A stretch of 64,000 nucleotides of DNA from Takakia lepidozioides (Eukaryota > Streptophyta > Takakiopsida > Takakiales > Takakiaceae), in NCBI GenBank assembly GCA_030704615.1, contig CM060732.1, positions 72,273,053 through 72,337,052 of the forward strand. The letters run 5' to 3'. Below are positions 22,219-34,000 of this stretch, one piece after another (the stretch's first letter is position 1; each line of letters opens with the position of its first letter). Under the pieces are notes generated by a model. That model saw only the letters and a list, made by a program, of their open reading frames with translations. It made no database searches and was not told where the DNA came from. A program made the position numbers and the translations under genes.

Positions 22219-22348
22219 GAGACCACCCAAGCTATGGGCACATATCACATCGGAAGTGGTTGTGGGTTCACTCCCCCCACGTATTCCTTTTGGATCAAGA
22301 GACGCCACAATTCACACTTCCTTGGGGAGGCGTTATATATATATATAT
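22219..22348 (+). mobile_element. tRNA-derived SINE, copy 2
   Basis: Contains the B-box-like GGTTGTGGGTTCACTCC and the family tail TTGGATCAAGAGACGCCACA followed by CTTGGGGAGGCGTTATAT, matching copy 1 and copy 3. It ends in a (TA)n tract into which the hAT-type element at 22357 has inserted. Confidence 0.75.
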
Positions 22349-22356
22349 ATATATAC

Positions 22357-23426
22357 CAGTGTTGTGCAGTTCTTGCCATGTTGAAGGAACCGCCGGTTCC
22401 GGTTCCTTGATAGATTTAAAGAGGCGGTTCCGGTTCCAGATCCGGTTCTTTTTTATGAGGCGGTTCTGGTTCCGGTTCCAAAATTCATGAGCAGATGCCG
22501 GTTCCGGTTCCGGGTATTTTTTGGGAAGGATCCGCCGGTTCCAGTTTCCGGTTCCGGTTCTGTATTTTTTGAATATATATATATCGTTTTTTTTATAAAT
22601 CTGAAAATGATTTGTGAATCCCCATTAGTTATATCAAATATTTTGACCATGTTGAAAAGAAACAACACAACATTCATAAACAAAGAAAGCATAGAATGCA
22701 TAAAAAGCAGTTGTTCACAATTGTAGTTCTACAAGACAATGGAGTCGTTGTTAGAACCAGGTCTATAACGGCTTTCTACTACAATTGTGCACCATGAGTC
22801 CATCCTTTGGTGAGACGAGAGACACATTAAATTACATATTTAGAAGCGAGTACCTGGACCATGTCAACTCCATCCATTCAATCATGTGGGCCGCTTGGAT
22901 CCTCTACCAGCTGATGCCATTCTTTCACAATCCAACACCCTGCAAACCTACCTACATCTTCTTCCCCACTCTCATACTTCCTCCCTTCTACAAATCCTCC
23001 ATGCCTTCCTCCATAATACCTAGTCCAACATTCAACCTTGGACCCACGCACAGAAGCAGCCAACCCTCTTGTAACGTATCCCTAAACAAACAACACTAAT
23101 GACACCGTGAGAAGTGTCACAACTGGAAATGGACAAACATCTCACAAACTGCGAGACCACAAAAGCAGGAAAACCAAACCCTCCCCCGCGGTGAAGTCGC
23201 GCTACTGCGACAGATCGCGCGTGAGAGACGACAGATCGCGGGAGGGAAAAAAAAAAAAAAAAAAAACCCTAGTGCGGGAACCGGATCCGGAACTGCCACT
23301 GACCCCCCGGTTCCAGTTCCAAGCCGGTTCCTGGAAAAACCCGAACCCGCCGGTTCCGGTTCTGGAACCGGCTCGTCCCTGTTCCCCCGGTTCCAACCCG
23401 CCTAAGCGGGTACCCGCACAACACTG
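22357..23426. mobile_element. hAT-type non-autonomous element 1, GGTTCC-rich
   Basis: Terminal inverted repeats CAGTGTTGTGC / GCACAACACTG (11 bp, perfect) with an exact 8-bp target duplication ATATATAC at 22349-22356 and 23427-23434. Eight-bp duplications and CAGTG-type ends are the hAT signature. Both subterminal regions (22380-22570 and 23275-23400) are arrays of GGTTCC/GGAACC, densely palindromic; subterminal word arrays are transposase-binding regions in known hAT elements. Frames such as the RFRFR one at 22487-22726 come from the repeat. No transposase is present. Confidence 0.88.
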
Positions 23427-23434
23427 ATATATAC

Positions 23435-24087
23435 CCTCTTAGGGCGGTGCCCCTAACGTTGTCAAGCTGCGCCAATGTACACAGTCCAGTCACCTTCCTG
23501 CCCAGTCCAGGCACCCTGCTCCTGCATTGGTCCCTCGAATTCCTCAACCTCCAATTTCTCTCATAACAGATGTGGGGTAGTTAGTGGGGTACTTATTCAC
23601 ATAGCAGCCTCAACTTCCGTCAATTCAATGAAGGTGATGTGATGTCGTAGCGGACTCCCTTTTGTCCACAACTCCAAAGATACATCCATCAACATGAACA
23701 GCGGCAGTGGAGGAGGGGGGAGCAATAACAGTGAGCAATAACAGGGGAGCGAAGGAGTGGGGAGGAGGGGAGCGCCGCGTTGGGAACAAGGAGCAACACG
23801 AGGGAAGGGCCGGTGAGCTCCGTCCAGCCCAGGCTAGCCCACGGGGTCAAATCCTTCAACTCACGGGCTGGCCTGCCAGCCCGTGAGCCGGTTAGATCCG
23901 GGGATCCTACCGGAAAGTCTTGCACGCGCATATCCTATTTCTAGTGTAAACCATTATTATTATAGGATAAGGGAGCAATCACAATTAAATTCAGGCCCTT
24001 CAGATTTTCTTAATACGAATTGTAATTTTTCTGTAGCTACAATTGGGCAACAAATCTAAACCATCCTTTGCAAGTACTAGTCAAACA
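23435..24087. other. Spacer left of the tRNA, no gene seen
   Basis: Includes a GC-rich portion (23700-23930) without a recognisable protein, then AT-rich DNA. Confidence 0.4.
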
Positions 24088-24168
24088 TGTCGACAGTGGG
24101 ATTTGGACCCACGCCCTTTCGGACCAGAACCTTAATCTGGCGCCTTAGACCAACTCGGCCATATCATC
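24088..24168 (-). tRNA. tRNA-Leu (anticodon AAG)
   Basis: The minus strand gives an 81-nt cloverleaf: A box TGGCCGAGTTGGTCTAAGGC, anticodon stem CCAGA/TCTGG around loop TTAAGGT (anticodon AAG, reading CUU), a long type-II variable arm GTCCGAAAGGGC, and T arm GTGGG-TCCAAAT-CCCAC. It closely resembles plant tRNA-Leu(AAG). The acceptor stem GATGATA / TGTCGAC has one A-A mismatch at the second pair and two G-T wobbles, so the copy may be diverging. No intron. Confidence 0.88.
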
Positions 24169-25036
24169 AAGCTGCCAATATTGCCACAAAATAATGTTTA
24201 AATATGTGATTTCACAAAGGCAAGACGCCTGTACCTTCAGTTTTGATCCCAAAAACCAAATTATTATCGTAACTCATCCATATTTCAACATATATGTCAT
24301 ATGCTCCATCTCCTGGGATTGCAAAGAATATGCAAACCAATATTTTGTAGCCTGAGATCCTGGTGTACAGTGTGCTTACTCACATATTTCCATGTATTAC
24401 TGAGGGGAGCATTAGTGCAACACCAAAACTCTTTGTGACTGCAAAACATATCATCACATTCCCGGAACCAACCTGTAAAAAGTACAAGCTACGCGCGTTC
24501 CTACATTTGGAACCACTTTCATATGCAAAGGCAACACCAACCTAAGGACATGAATGCTTCTTTAATTGTCAAACAGACTTCAGAGTTGGACTGTTAAAAC
24601 TCTATTATACAGTAGTGTAAGTCCCCTGGGGGACTAAACCCTTGATGGTGCCGTGTGACCACCAAGTACACTTCAATATCACTGCTCTAGGCCAAGTCTC
24701 AAGAGGTACACGATAAGCAGTAGCAAACGGTGTTGGGCTGGGCCAACTGGTGCTTATAAGTGGGCAGAACACTCAGTCCAGAAACAAGGGAGTGACTCCA
24801 GTCACGAAAAAGTAATCTCTACATAAACCTAAGATTTACAAGCCTCTTGAATGGGAAGGGACACCCCCGATCCAAAACAGCACATAGCCGTTCCAAATGT
24901 GATCTGATCCACTCTAAGTGTACAAATCTGACTAGAAATGAGTTTCTATAAAGAAGCCCAGACCCCTATCAGAGAAGAAAAAAAATTTGGGAGAACCAGC
25001 TCGAACATCTGAGGATTCGCGCCACCTGAGCAGAAA
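24169..25036. other. Spacer between tRNA-Leu and HUB-like gene, no gene seen
   Basis: The right part (24800-25036) is probably the 3' UTR of the minus-strand HUB-like gene. No separate gene supported. Confidence 0.45.
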
Positions 25037-28000
25037 TCAGATGTACACATTCCGCACATCGTTTTGGCCAAATGGAACACCACAGCCCGGGCACTTGCGA
25101 TGCCGGATTTCTAGGTTCCGTTGAATGCAAGGGCTGCAAAACAAATGGTAACACTTCGTAATGACCACCTGCACCCAGGCGACTAGAGTCAATGGCCAGA
25201 TTTCCTCATTTTTACACGAACCTTCAAGGCTCAAAAACTATTGGGCCATTCCTACCACTATTGATGGATACATACACAAAGAGACACACTCAAGTAGGAA
25301 AAAGGTTGTGTTATGCCTCCTCAACCACTTGTATGACATCATATGAAGAGGTGGGCTTTCTTTTCAACACTCTCTTTTTTGAAAGATTCTTTCCTGTAGA
25401 CTAAAAGCTATCCTGGGCAGCGGATAGAACATGCAACAGAGCATCCACTAGTAAATTTGGACCAACAACCAATGACGTGCAGGTACCAACAATTGCATAG
25501 AGGCTGAAAAGCACACAGGAAACACACAGGAAGTTGACCTCTTTGGGTCGGTCATGACAAACGCTACACTTCAATATCGCTTTGTACTCTTTAATTTCCT
25601 CTTGAAGTCGTTCTACCATTGGTCCTCCATCATGATGGGAGTTCATGCGTGTCATTTTGCTGTTAAAAGAGTCCAACTCTTCCTTAACCCTTCTCTTGTC
25701 AAACCTGTGAAGAAGAAAATCATGATGAGTGCTTTGCACCACATGTGCTTGCAATGCTTGCATGTTGAACAATACTACTCAAATTTGTCCTGTAGGGCGA
25801 GTGTCCATTAAATAAAGACATTTCTGGCCACATGATAACGCCTTACCTCTCCTTTTCAAGCTCAGCCAGGGCTTCAACCAATTTCTGCCCACGGTTCTCC
25901 AACAACTTGTGTGCAGCTTCAAGTGCTGACTTCGTAGACAGGAGCTCCTTCTCAGTCTCTAAAGTCTTGCGTTTCACAGTCTCCAAGGCTGACACATACT
26001 GTCGGCTATCGTCCGTGACTTTCCCAATCTGATCTATGTATGTTCTAGCCTGCATCATTCCCATATGCATTTTCACATAAAACACCCTCCGAAATTGAGA
26101 TATCAACCACATGGACAACCACCTGGACCACCACGAAAAACTTCAAACCTAGGACCTCTAATCAATTCACAGCTTGTTCCTTTCTGGATCAACTCCTCCC
26201 TATTTCAACTGATCACAAAAAATGGTCCATGCCTCCTTTCACCAAACATTCAGATGAAAGAACTAACTCCAGTTAGTATGGTGGGCAGCTCATACTTGTT
26301 CTTCCAAGCGGGCTACGCGCAGCTTATGGAGGTCTGCAGCAGCATTGGAGTGCTGCATGCGGCTGGCCAATCCTTGCTTCTCCGCCTGGAGGGATGTCTG
26401 CAGTTGCTTTGCCTTTAAACTCTCTGACACCAGCTGAGGCCCACAACACAATACAAAGCCATCACAGTTTGAAGACATTTTAAATGAGGTAGGAGAAGGT
26501 TCTTTTAGTGAACTTCAGTTCAAACAAAGCTAAAATCCAACCACTGGGATGTGTGGCTACAACAGTTTTCTCAACACATCCTCTCTCTCTTTAAGTCCCA
26601 ACCTGGTGAAAGCTGCATCATAAGTTCTTGCATCAATTCATCATAGAATAAAGAGCTTTTGGATGAAGTTTGACAAGGCCAACCAACAATACATGCAAAA
26701 GTACATCCCACTACAGGAGCAAGGCATCAGCAATGACATTAAATGGATTCTGCAGTCACCTGTGTATTGTAATCATCGCGTTCTGTAATTTGCTGAAGTA
26801 ACCTTTGGTTCTGTGACTGCATGTCTTCATAGGCTTGTCCAATGGTCTGTCCACTCCAACCATAGTCACCCATGAGCCTCACAAGCACAAATACGCTTTT
26901 TGCCGGCCAAAATGAAAACTACTAAACAACTAAAAGTCCGTTATGATAGAGGGGAAAAATGTAAAAGCGAAACTAAAGAGACAGACCTCTATTTCAGCAA
27001 TGTATGCATCTCCTTCCTCATTCTTAGACTTCAAAGTTTCTTGCAGCTCCCGAACAACCCTGCAGAAGGACATGAGTCAACTGTATGTCAAAGCTACACT
27101 AGCAGCCCAGTGCTGAGGCACGACCAACTCAAACAAGATAGTTGGGGAAAGCAAGGAATCTTAATGTCCCTTCCCACAACTCGCAGAATATAAATGAGTG
27201 ACCATACAAGGCCCCCACACTAATAAAACCCAAACATCCTGCCTTCCACATCTCTAAAATACATTGACATAAAAGGCACCACGTGTTAACGAAGTGTCTC
27301 CTTTTAATCAGGTGATGAAGTTTTTAAAGAATGTAGGACGATAAAGAAACCATGCAAATGTAATGAACATGTGCTAGACCCAGTTGAACAACAAAGCTGA
27401 AGAGCCTGCAGAAGGGGTTGTGGTTCAAGTTCTGTGCCAGCCATAAATAGCACACTGACTGCACGGTGGGTGGCTAATTTGCTCCGCGCTTGACTTGTCA
27501 TCTTCCCAGCTTGATTGCGAAGAACATACCCCACAATCACACATGCCAGCCACAGTACCACTAGGACATTTGCATCATACTGACCCATGACTGAGCAGCC
27601 AGATAAAGAATGGCCTCAGGTTGCTTCTAGACCATTTGAGAGTACTTCATACATCATCTGAGGATGGCATATGGAGAACACTAGGAGCTTTCAATTAGCT
27701 GGGTACCTTCAATGGGTTTTAGTGTGCGAGACCAAACCTGTCTGAAGCATCTATTCTCTGCCATAGATCAGCAATCTCGGCTTCAGCTGCTGTGAGCCTT
27801 TGCTGGCATGCAGCCTCCGCCTCATTAGCTGCTTTCACACGGAGCTCTAAGCTATGCTCGTCTAACGCTGCCTTTAAACGCTCCACCTGTGCCCACGCTC
27901 GACACTCAGCCTGCTGCAACTCCATCACATCCCTGCAAACATCGTGCTTTGTGGTTACTACATGCCTAAAACATCATAACCATCAATGTAAATTAACAAC

Positions 28001-31000
28001 TGACTATCTTCCAGTAGGATTTTCCACATGGAGACAATATGAGAGTGCTGAGAGGGAATACCTGGGGTCACTGGATTCTCTGCCATACATGTCCAGGATG
28101 AGCTTCAACTCTTGCTCACTCTCTCGCAGAGTTCGGACCTGCACACATATCCTACATCAAATGTCTGTCTTCCAAATTCTGTGTGTTTAAGGAACAAGAC
28201 TTGCATCTTCATGTGTCAAGATGTCTGTCATCATGTGACGCGTTTACAGGAAAATATGGGTGATAAGTGCAAGGACAAGAAAGACAACAAAAGAAGTGAC
28301 CTCTTTGACCTCCTAAGCAAACATGCCCTTCTATGCCATAGCCACTTCAAAAACTAGAGGAGCTTGCCTCATCTTTTAACAAATTCAGTTCTGCAACTTG
28401 ACCAGCATATTTGTCTGAAAGGCTTTTGCATTCATTTGTCTGCACAACGCCGTGACCACAATCACACAAGGAAACCACCTTAGTCACAAAGACAGATAGA
28501 CTGTGCTGGATGCATGTTAGCAATCAAGTCTGTGAAACAAGTATGTCATGCACTCTAAATGGAATAAGGAGTTATCGCTGAAAGACCACTCACTCAGATG
28601 ACTACCTTGCCTGAGGAGTTCCCGTACTTCACTTTCCAACACTTCTCTACCAGAGACAGTTGATCACAGCCTCACAACATACTGACATCCATGCGGAATC
28701 GATTATTAAAAAGAACCCTGTCATGCATCAAGCACCCTAAACTACCAGACTGAAATGTGGTCATACCTTTCTATCAAGAATCGCACCCACAGAGTGGATC
28801 TCTGCACGAAGTGAATGGACTACACAAGCTGCTTCCTTATACTTGTTCAATTGTACTTGTATCATGCTCATTTCCTTATGTAGCGTGGTCACCATCACCT
28901 TGAGCTCAGCAACAGACTCTTTCCTTCCTACAAGAACAAATGTAGGAGAAAATCACGATCTTCCCAAAATACAGCACTGGTAACAAGTAACAATTGATTG
29001 GGTAAAGGCAGACATACTTATCAGCCACCTGAACAGCTGATAGTCTCTTCACATTCCATACTGCCTGCCACGAGGAGGGACAAATAGCAAACACACCTGA
29101 AGCTTGAGTGGCCTCCTCCAATTGCAGTTGCATACTATCACGATCAACCATACACTGCTGCAATCTGGTCTCCAAATCTGCTGCCCTGGCATCTGCAATT
29201 GTGCTTGCTCTCCGAGCTGCTTCTCCAGCTTCGGCCTTCAAAATCACCTCTTTCTCACGGCGCAGCACTGCATCGCGCTCACTCTACCATGCAGAACATA
29301 AACAGGAAAATAGTCACCCAAATATCTCTTCCATACCAAAGGAGCAAATAAAACCATGTCTCTTCCTGTTTCTGTCTCTACCCGTCAAAAAGCTTATGAC
29401 ACAGTGTGGAGAGACGGTCTATGGCTCCGACTCTGGTCATGTGGGATCAATGGAAAGATGTGGAGAGTGTTCCATAGATTGTATGCTCACACCTAAAGCT
29501 GTGTCACTGTTAATGGACAGAAGTCTAACTTCTGTGACATAGACCAAGGTGTAGCTCAAGGATGTGCCCTCTCCCCTCTGCTCTTTGATGTTTTGATCAA
29601 TCAACTCCTCGAGGATGTGGAAAGTGATGGATTTCGGTTAAGGGTGGGTGATGCCATACCAGCCCTAATGTTTACGGATGACTTCGCAGGCATAGGGGAG
29701 ACTCCTTCCAATCTCCAGGAGTTGATTGATTGCGCGAAGAGATACTTTGACCATTGGGGGCTAGAGGGTAACGTCAGTAAAACTGCAGTGGTGGCATTCA
29801 CGACCGAAGGGAGCGAGGAGATGATCTCAAGTGGCAGTGGGGAAGCCAAGAGATTCCGGTCCTCCCTTCCTACACAAAACTCGGCGTTGAGTTTTCCTCC
29901 AACTGTAACTGGGATGCACATATTCAGAAAGTTGTTCAAACTGGCAAGCGCAAAGCGCTGCAGAGGGATCAACTCTTGAGGTAACCTGCCTTGGAGTACG
30001 CATCTGCAATATCGGTTGATAACTCCAACCAGGCTAAGTCTCTAAAATCCATTTAAATGGGGGTGCTTAAATGTCAGCATGCTCCAAAACAGCCAATGTG
30101 GCTGTTCAGGGTGAGTTTGGCATCCCTTCCTTAAGCTCCCGACGAGATGAATTCAAGGTCAGATGTTGGGGTCAGCTGCAACATATGTCCAACATCAGAT
30201 ATCCTAAGTTAATCGACTCTATATCTTGGAAGCAGGATCGCCCTGTCAAACAGGCTAAGTCCTGGCGGGGAGTAGAAGAGATTCTCAAGGAACTGAATCT
30301 TAGCCAGCAAGACCCTGCTGGATAAATCTGGCTTAGAGGCTGTAGTGTCCAAAGCCATGTCTGTTGCCAAAAAATTGTCTGATGAAAATGAAGTTAGGCG
30401 GAAAACTTCCCTGAACTTGTTTCCAGTCAGTGACATGGGGGAGGATATCATGGATGACCTCAAGGGTCTACCCACTCTCGGCACTAGACTGAAATATAAA
30501 CTCAGGGCAGGAAGCCTGCCTTTGAACATCCAGGAAAGGGAGAGGGCAATTGCCCATTGTGTGGGCAACCTGAAGACAATATTCATTTTCTGATCATTGT
30601 CCAGGGTTCTCTCACCAGAGACACACTCTCTTCAAATCTATCAAGGGAATTGTGCCTGTACCTCTGTTTACCAACTTTGAAAGTCTCGAGGCTGAGCCAA
30701 GAGCCCAGGCCCTTTGGGGCCCAGTTATTGGGGAAACCACACACAGCAGGTTGATGCTTGTGTAAAGGGATTTCTAGAGGATATTTGGAAAACCGCGATC
30801 AAATGTTTATTCCAAGGTAATTCTTACTAACGGCGCCAGCCCCTGACAAAGGCAGGTTCTGTCCCTTTGTGTTCCGCTCAAACTGGGCAAGGGGTCAATG
30901 GCCACAAGGCTACGGCAAACAACGTCTTATGAGTACATCCCCTACCCTTCGGAATCCTTACATACACTTCTGTAGGACAACAGAAGACAGTATCAAAAAC

Positions 31001-34000
31001 CCATCCTAGCAACTCGTGGTAGAAGCCAGAATTTCGCCAACCAACTGGCAGAGGAAATCCTCATTTCCATGTTCCTCTCCTAGTTGTCAGAGTGCTGAAG
31101 AAGCTATGGAAACAAGCAAATCCTTAGTGAACTTAAAGAGTTAGCTTGTACACGTCTCCCTGCAGCAACATAAACAATTACTAGGCTCCCCAACCATTAC
31201 ATATCTAAAAACACAAAACCGATGAATGGACAACATAAGATAGCATGACATGAGTATCAGGTCCTACGTAAGCAAACCTGTAGCTGGTCTACCAAGCCTC
31301 GATACCGCTCAAGCTCACTCTGCAGATATTGCACTTGATTCGTCAGTGACAGATATGGCCGGGATGACAACATCCGCTGTTCATCCTCCAGTAAATCCTG
31401 CAACAGACAAAATGCACCATAAAGTCAACGGATGTGTGGAACTAGGACGTACAGATTGTGGCATTTGGCTTGACGAAGCAATCAGGTTAAGTATGGCAAC
31501 TAGTAGAACAATAATCATTCACGGCATCAAGATGGTCAGCTGGGGTCATGGCTACCGTGCTCCAAGTCACTGCCCGATGGCAATCAAGACAACCAACTCA
31601 ATCTACTCAGATGTTGACGCTACACCCACTTCACAGATCTTTTCTGAAAACTCAATACCTTTTTCTCCCACTTAACCCAAATGCCCGGACTGTGGTGTTA
31701 ATCTAACAAAGAGGGTGTGCGATCACAAATAAACCCCAAATTGTGTTTTGCGACCTCTCTGCATTGCATTCTGACAATTATCTCCAGCTCGAGTGCAAAA
31801 AAGGCTGAGAGGCCAACCTGCGCATGCTGCAGCTGTTGAGAAAGATTTAATTGTGTTTGCAGAGCATCCTCAAGTTCTTTCAGTCTTCGGCTGGCCATGT
31901 TCTATGCATGAGCCACACAATCAGTCAGTTCACTCATGATTGCACTTCAAAATTGTGTTCCTAGCCTTTGAAGACACTTCGAAGTCCAACTGGAAGGAAG
32001 ATCTATGGCTGTGCCACCTCTCAATGAACAAAACATGTTCTCCACTTACACAAACAATGAATGCCCTGCCTCGCACCACCCTCCCTATGAATTCCTACCA
32101 CATTTGCAACTCGTGTGCATGAGAGATGATACAATCAGCATACCTTGGCTTCTTCCAATGCAGCCTCAAGCTCTCGTGCCTCCCTGGAGACCTTTTCAGG
32201 CCCCACAACTTGGTCCCCACATTCAACCTTTACTCCTGGCAGAGTGCTACCTGGGGTGGGAGGTCCAACAACCATAGCCTCCTTCTGACTGCGGAGAGTT
32301 GCCATCTTGCGTCTGCATGTCTCCAGGTCAGCGGAGATCTCCTCCAGCTCACCTATGCAGTAACAGTGAGGGTTGAACATTTGCAACCATCTCCTTTATC
32401 CTCTCAAAGTCTCTCCCCATTTTTATTTAACTGACACGATGACAGTGTCATGGGTCAAGGTTGAAAGAAGAAAACACTGTTGATTCAGGTGTCCCAAAAA
32501 GATTTAGCTCCAATCAACAGCCTCAACATTCAAGCGTGCTCATGGCCATTCTAACTTCAAGAAAACCAAAACATATAAGATAAAAAGAGCTGTTTACTCC
32601 ATAGACTTCTGCAGCAAATGTAAGCCTTCACAGGTTTGGTTCTCCTCAAGCTCACTGCCATCTAGACCTCTGTATTAGTCTGGGTCCATTTTACAGTCCC
32701 ACGTATATTCTTGCTGGAGGCCCCCAAGAGGCCAATTTTAACACCTCTAAGGTACATGGCAAGAGAGTAAGGAGAGTTCAGTACAGATTGAGCTTGAATA
32801 AGCAACAAGAGAGAGAATGTGAAGTGTACCTTTTAGACTCTTGATTTCTGCCTGATCCTTCGCATGACTATCTCGATAGGATCCCACCTCAGCTGAAATT
32901 TCTTTGTGCTTTAAATGAAGAGCATCCATGACAGCTCGCAGTTTCCCCATCTCAGCCCGTAACTCCTCATTTGACTTCTGTAACAATCGTCCTGCCTCTG
33001 CCAGAATAATTGCATGATCCATAACCCTTGCTCTTAACTTCATGAACCAACTTTGGTCTTCTGAGGAGAAACAGCACTGAGAGGCAAAATAGAAACTGGA
33101 TAGGTAATCCCATGGACCACACCATAACTCATAAAAGAGAGTCAAAGAGATGATTTTGCAATGATGCTTTTGAGACTTTTCTTTACAACGAAGTGCAAGA
33201 ATGCAAACAGAGTACCCAACTAAGTAAGTTTTGCCCTTGAGGGAAAACCTGGCAAATCAGCTTATCCAATGGAATAACAACTTTCTGCAGGCTTGATTCT
33301 GGAAAATAACTAACCATCTGCAAACAGGGTGTTGCTAAACAACGCAGCAAGCTCCTCGTTCTTCATTCGCTGAAGATCAATAGCTTGAACCAGGCACTTC
33401 ATGGTCTTCACAGTGGCAGCCTTTCGCATGGCTAGCCCTGTCTCGATGGCATGATTATTGCTGTCTTCTGTTGTGCTACTCTCTGTCGCTCCCCTGTCCA
33501 GAAGCCGTTGCAAAAAAGTATCTTCAGGAGCCACTGAGGCATTGACCCTTTCTGCACCCTCAATCGCCGTACTTTGATGAATATTCCGACAAGCTTACTA
33601 ACAAATGAAGCAAAGTCTTCAGACAGTGGGAGAAATGTACTATTTTGATGAGAACAGCAAGATTCCAATCTGCACAACCCTGTTTGACACATGAGATGGA
33701 CACAGAACTTCTAGAATTTATTGACAGGTTTAGTGCACACATTTACACAATAAAAGACGATTGAATTTGTTAAATGCATGCTAATGGGCAACTATGTTTC
33801 CTATTGTGGTTCAATTCATCTCCTTCGCAGTCCGTACCATGTACAGCAAGTATGATTGTTTCGCAGTCGAAGTCCCATCACACTTACTACAGAACGAGGG
33901 ACAATTGGTCATTCCGAGACACTTATAGGCAGAACACCCTGCTTACGAAACTAGTATTTCTAGCTGCATAAGATACGGGCTTCCAACACAGGGCAGGGAA

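Noticed and set aside
22487-22726. ORF rich in Arg-Phe and Pro-Val dipeptides
   Set aside because: It is the translation of the GGTTCC array of hAT element 1, with no start context or motif.
28590-28645. Extra HUB exon reading EVLESEVRELLRQ on the minus strand
   Set aside because: The reading phase does not fit between exons 10 and 11, which join perfectly in phase 0 without it; possibly a decayed or alternative exon.
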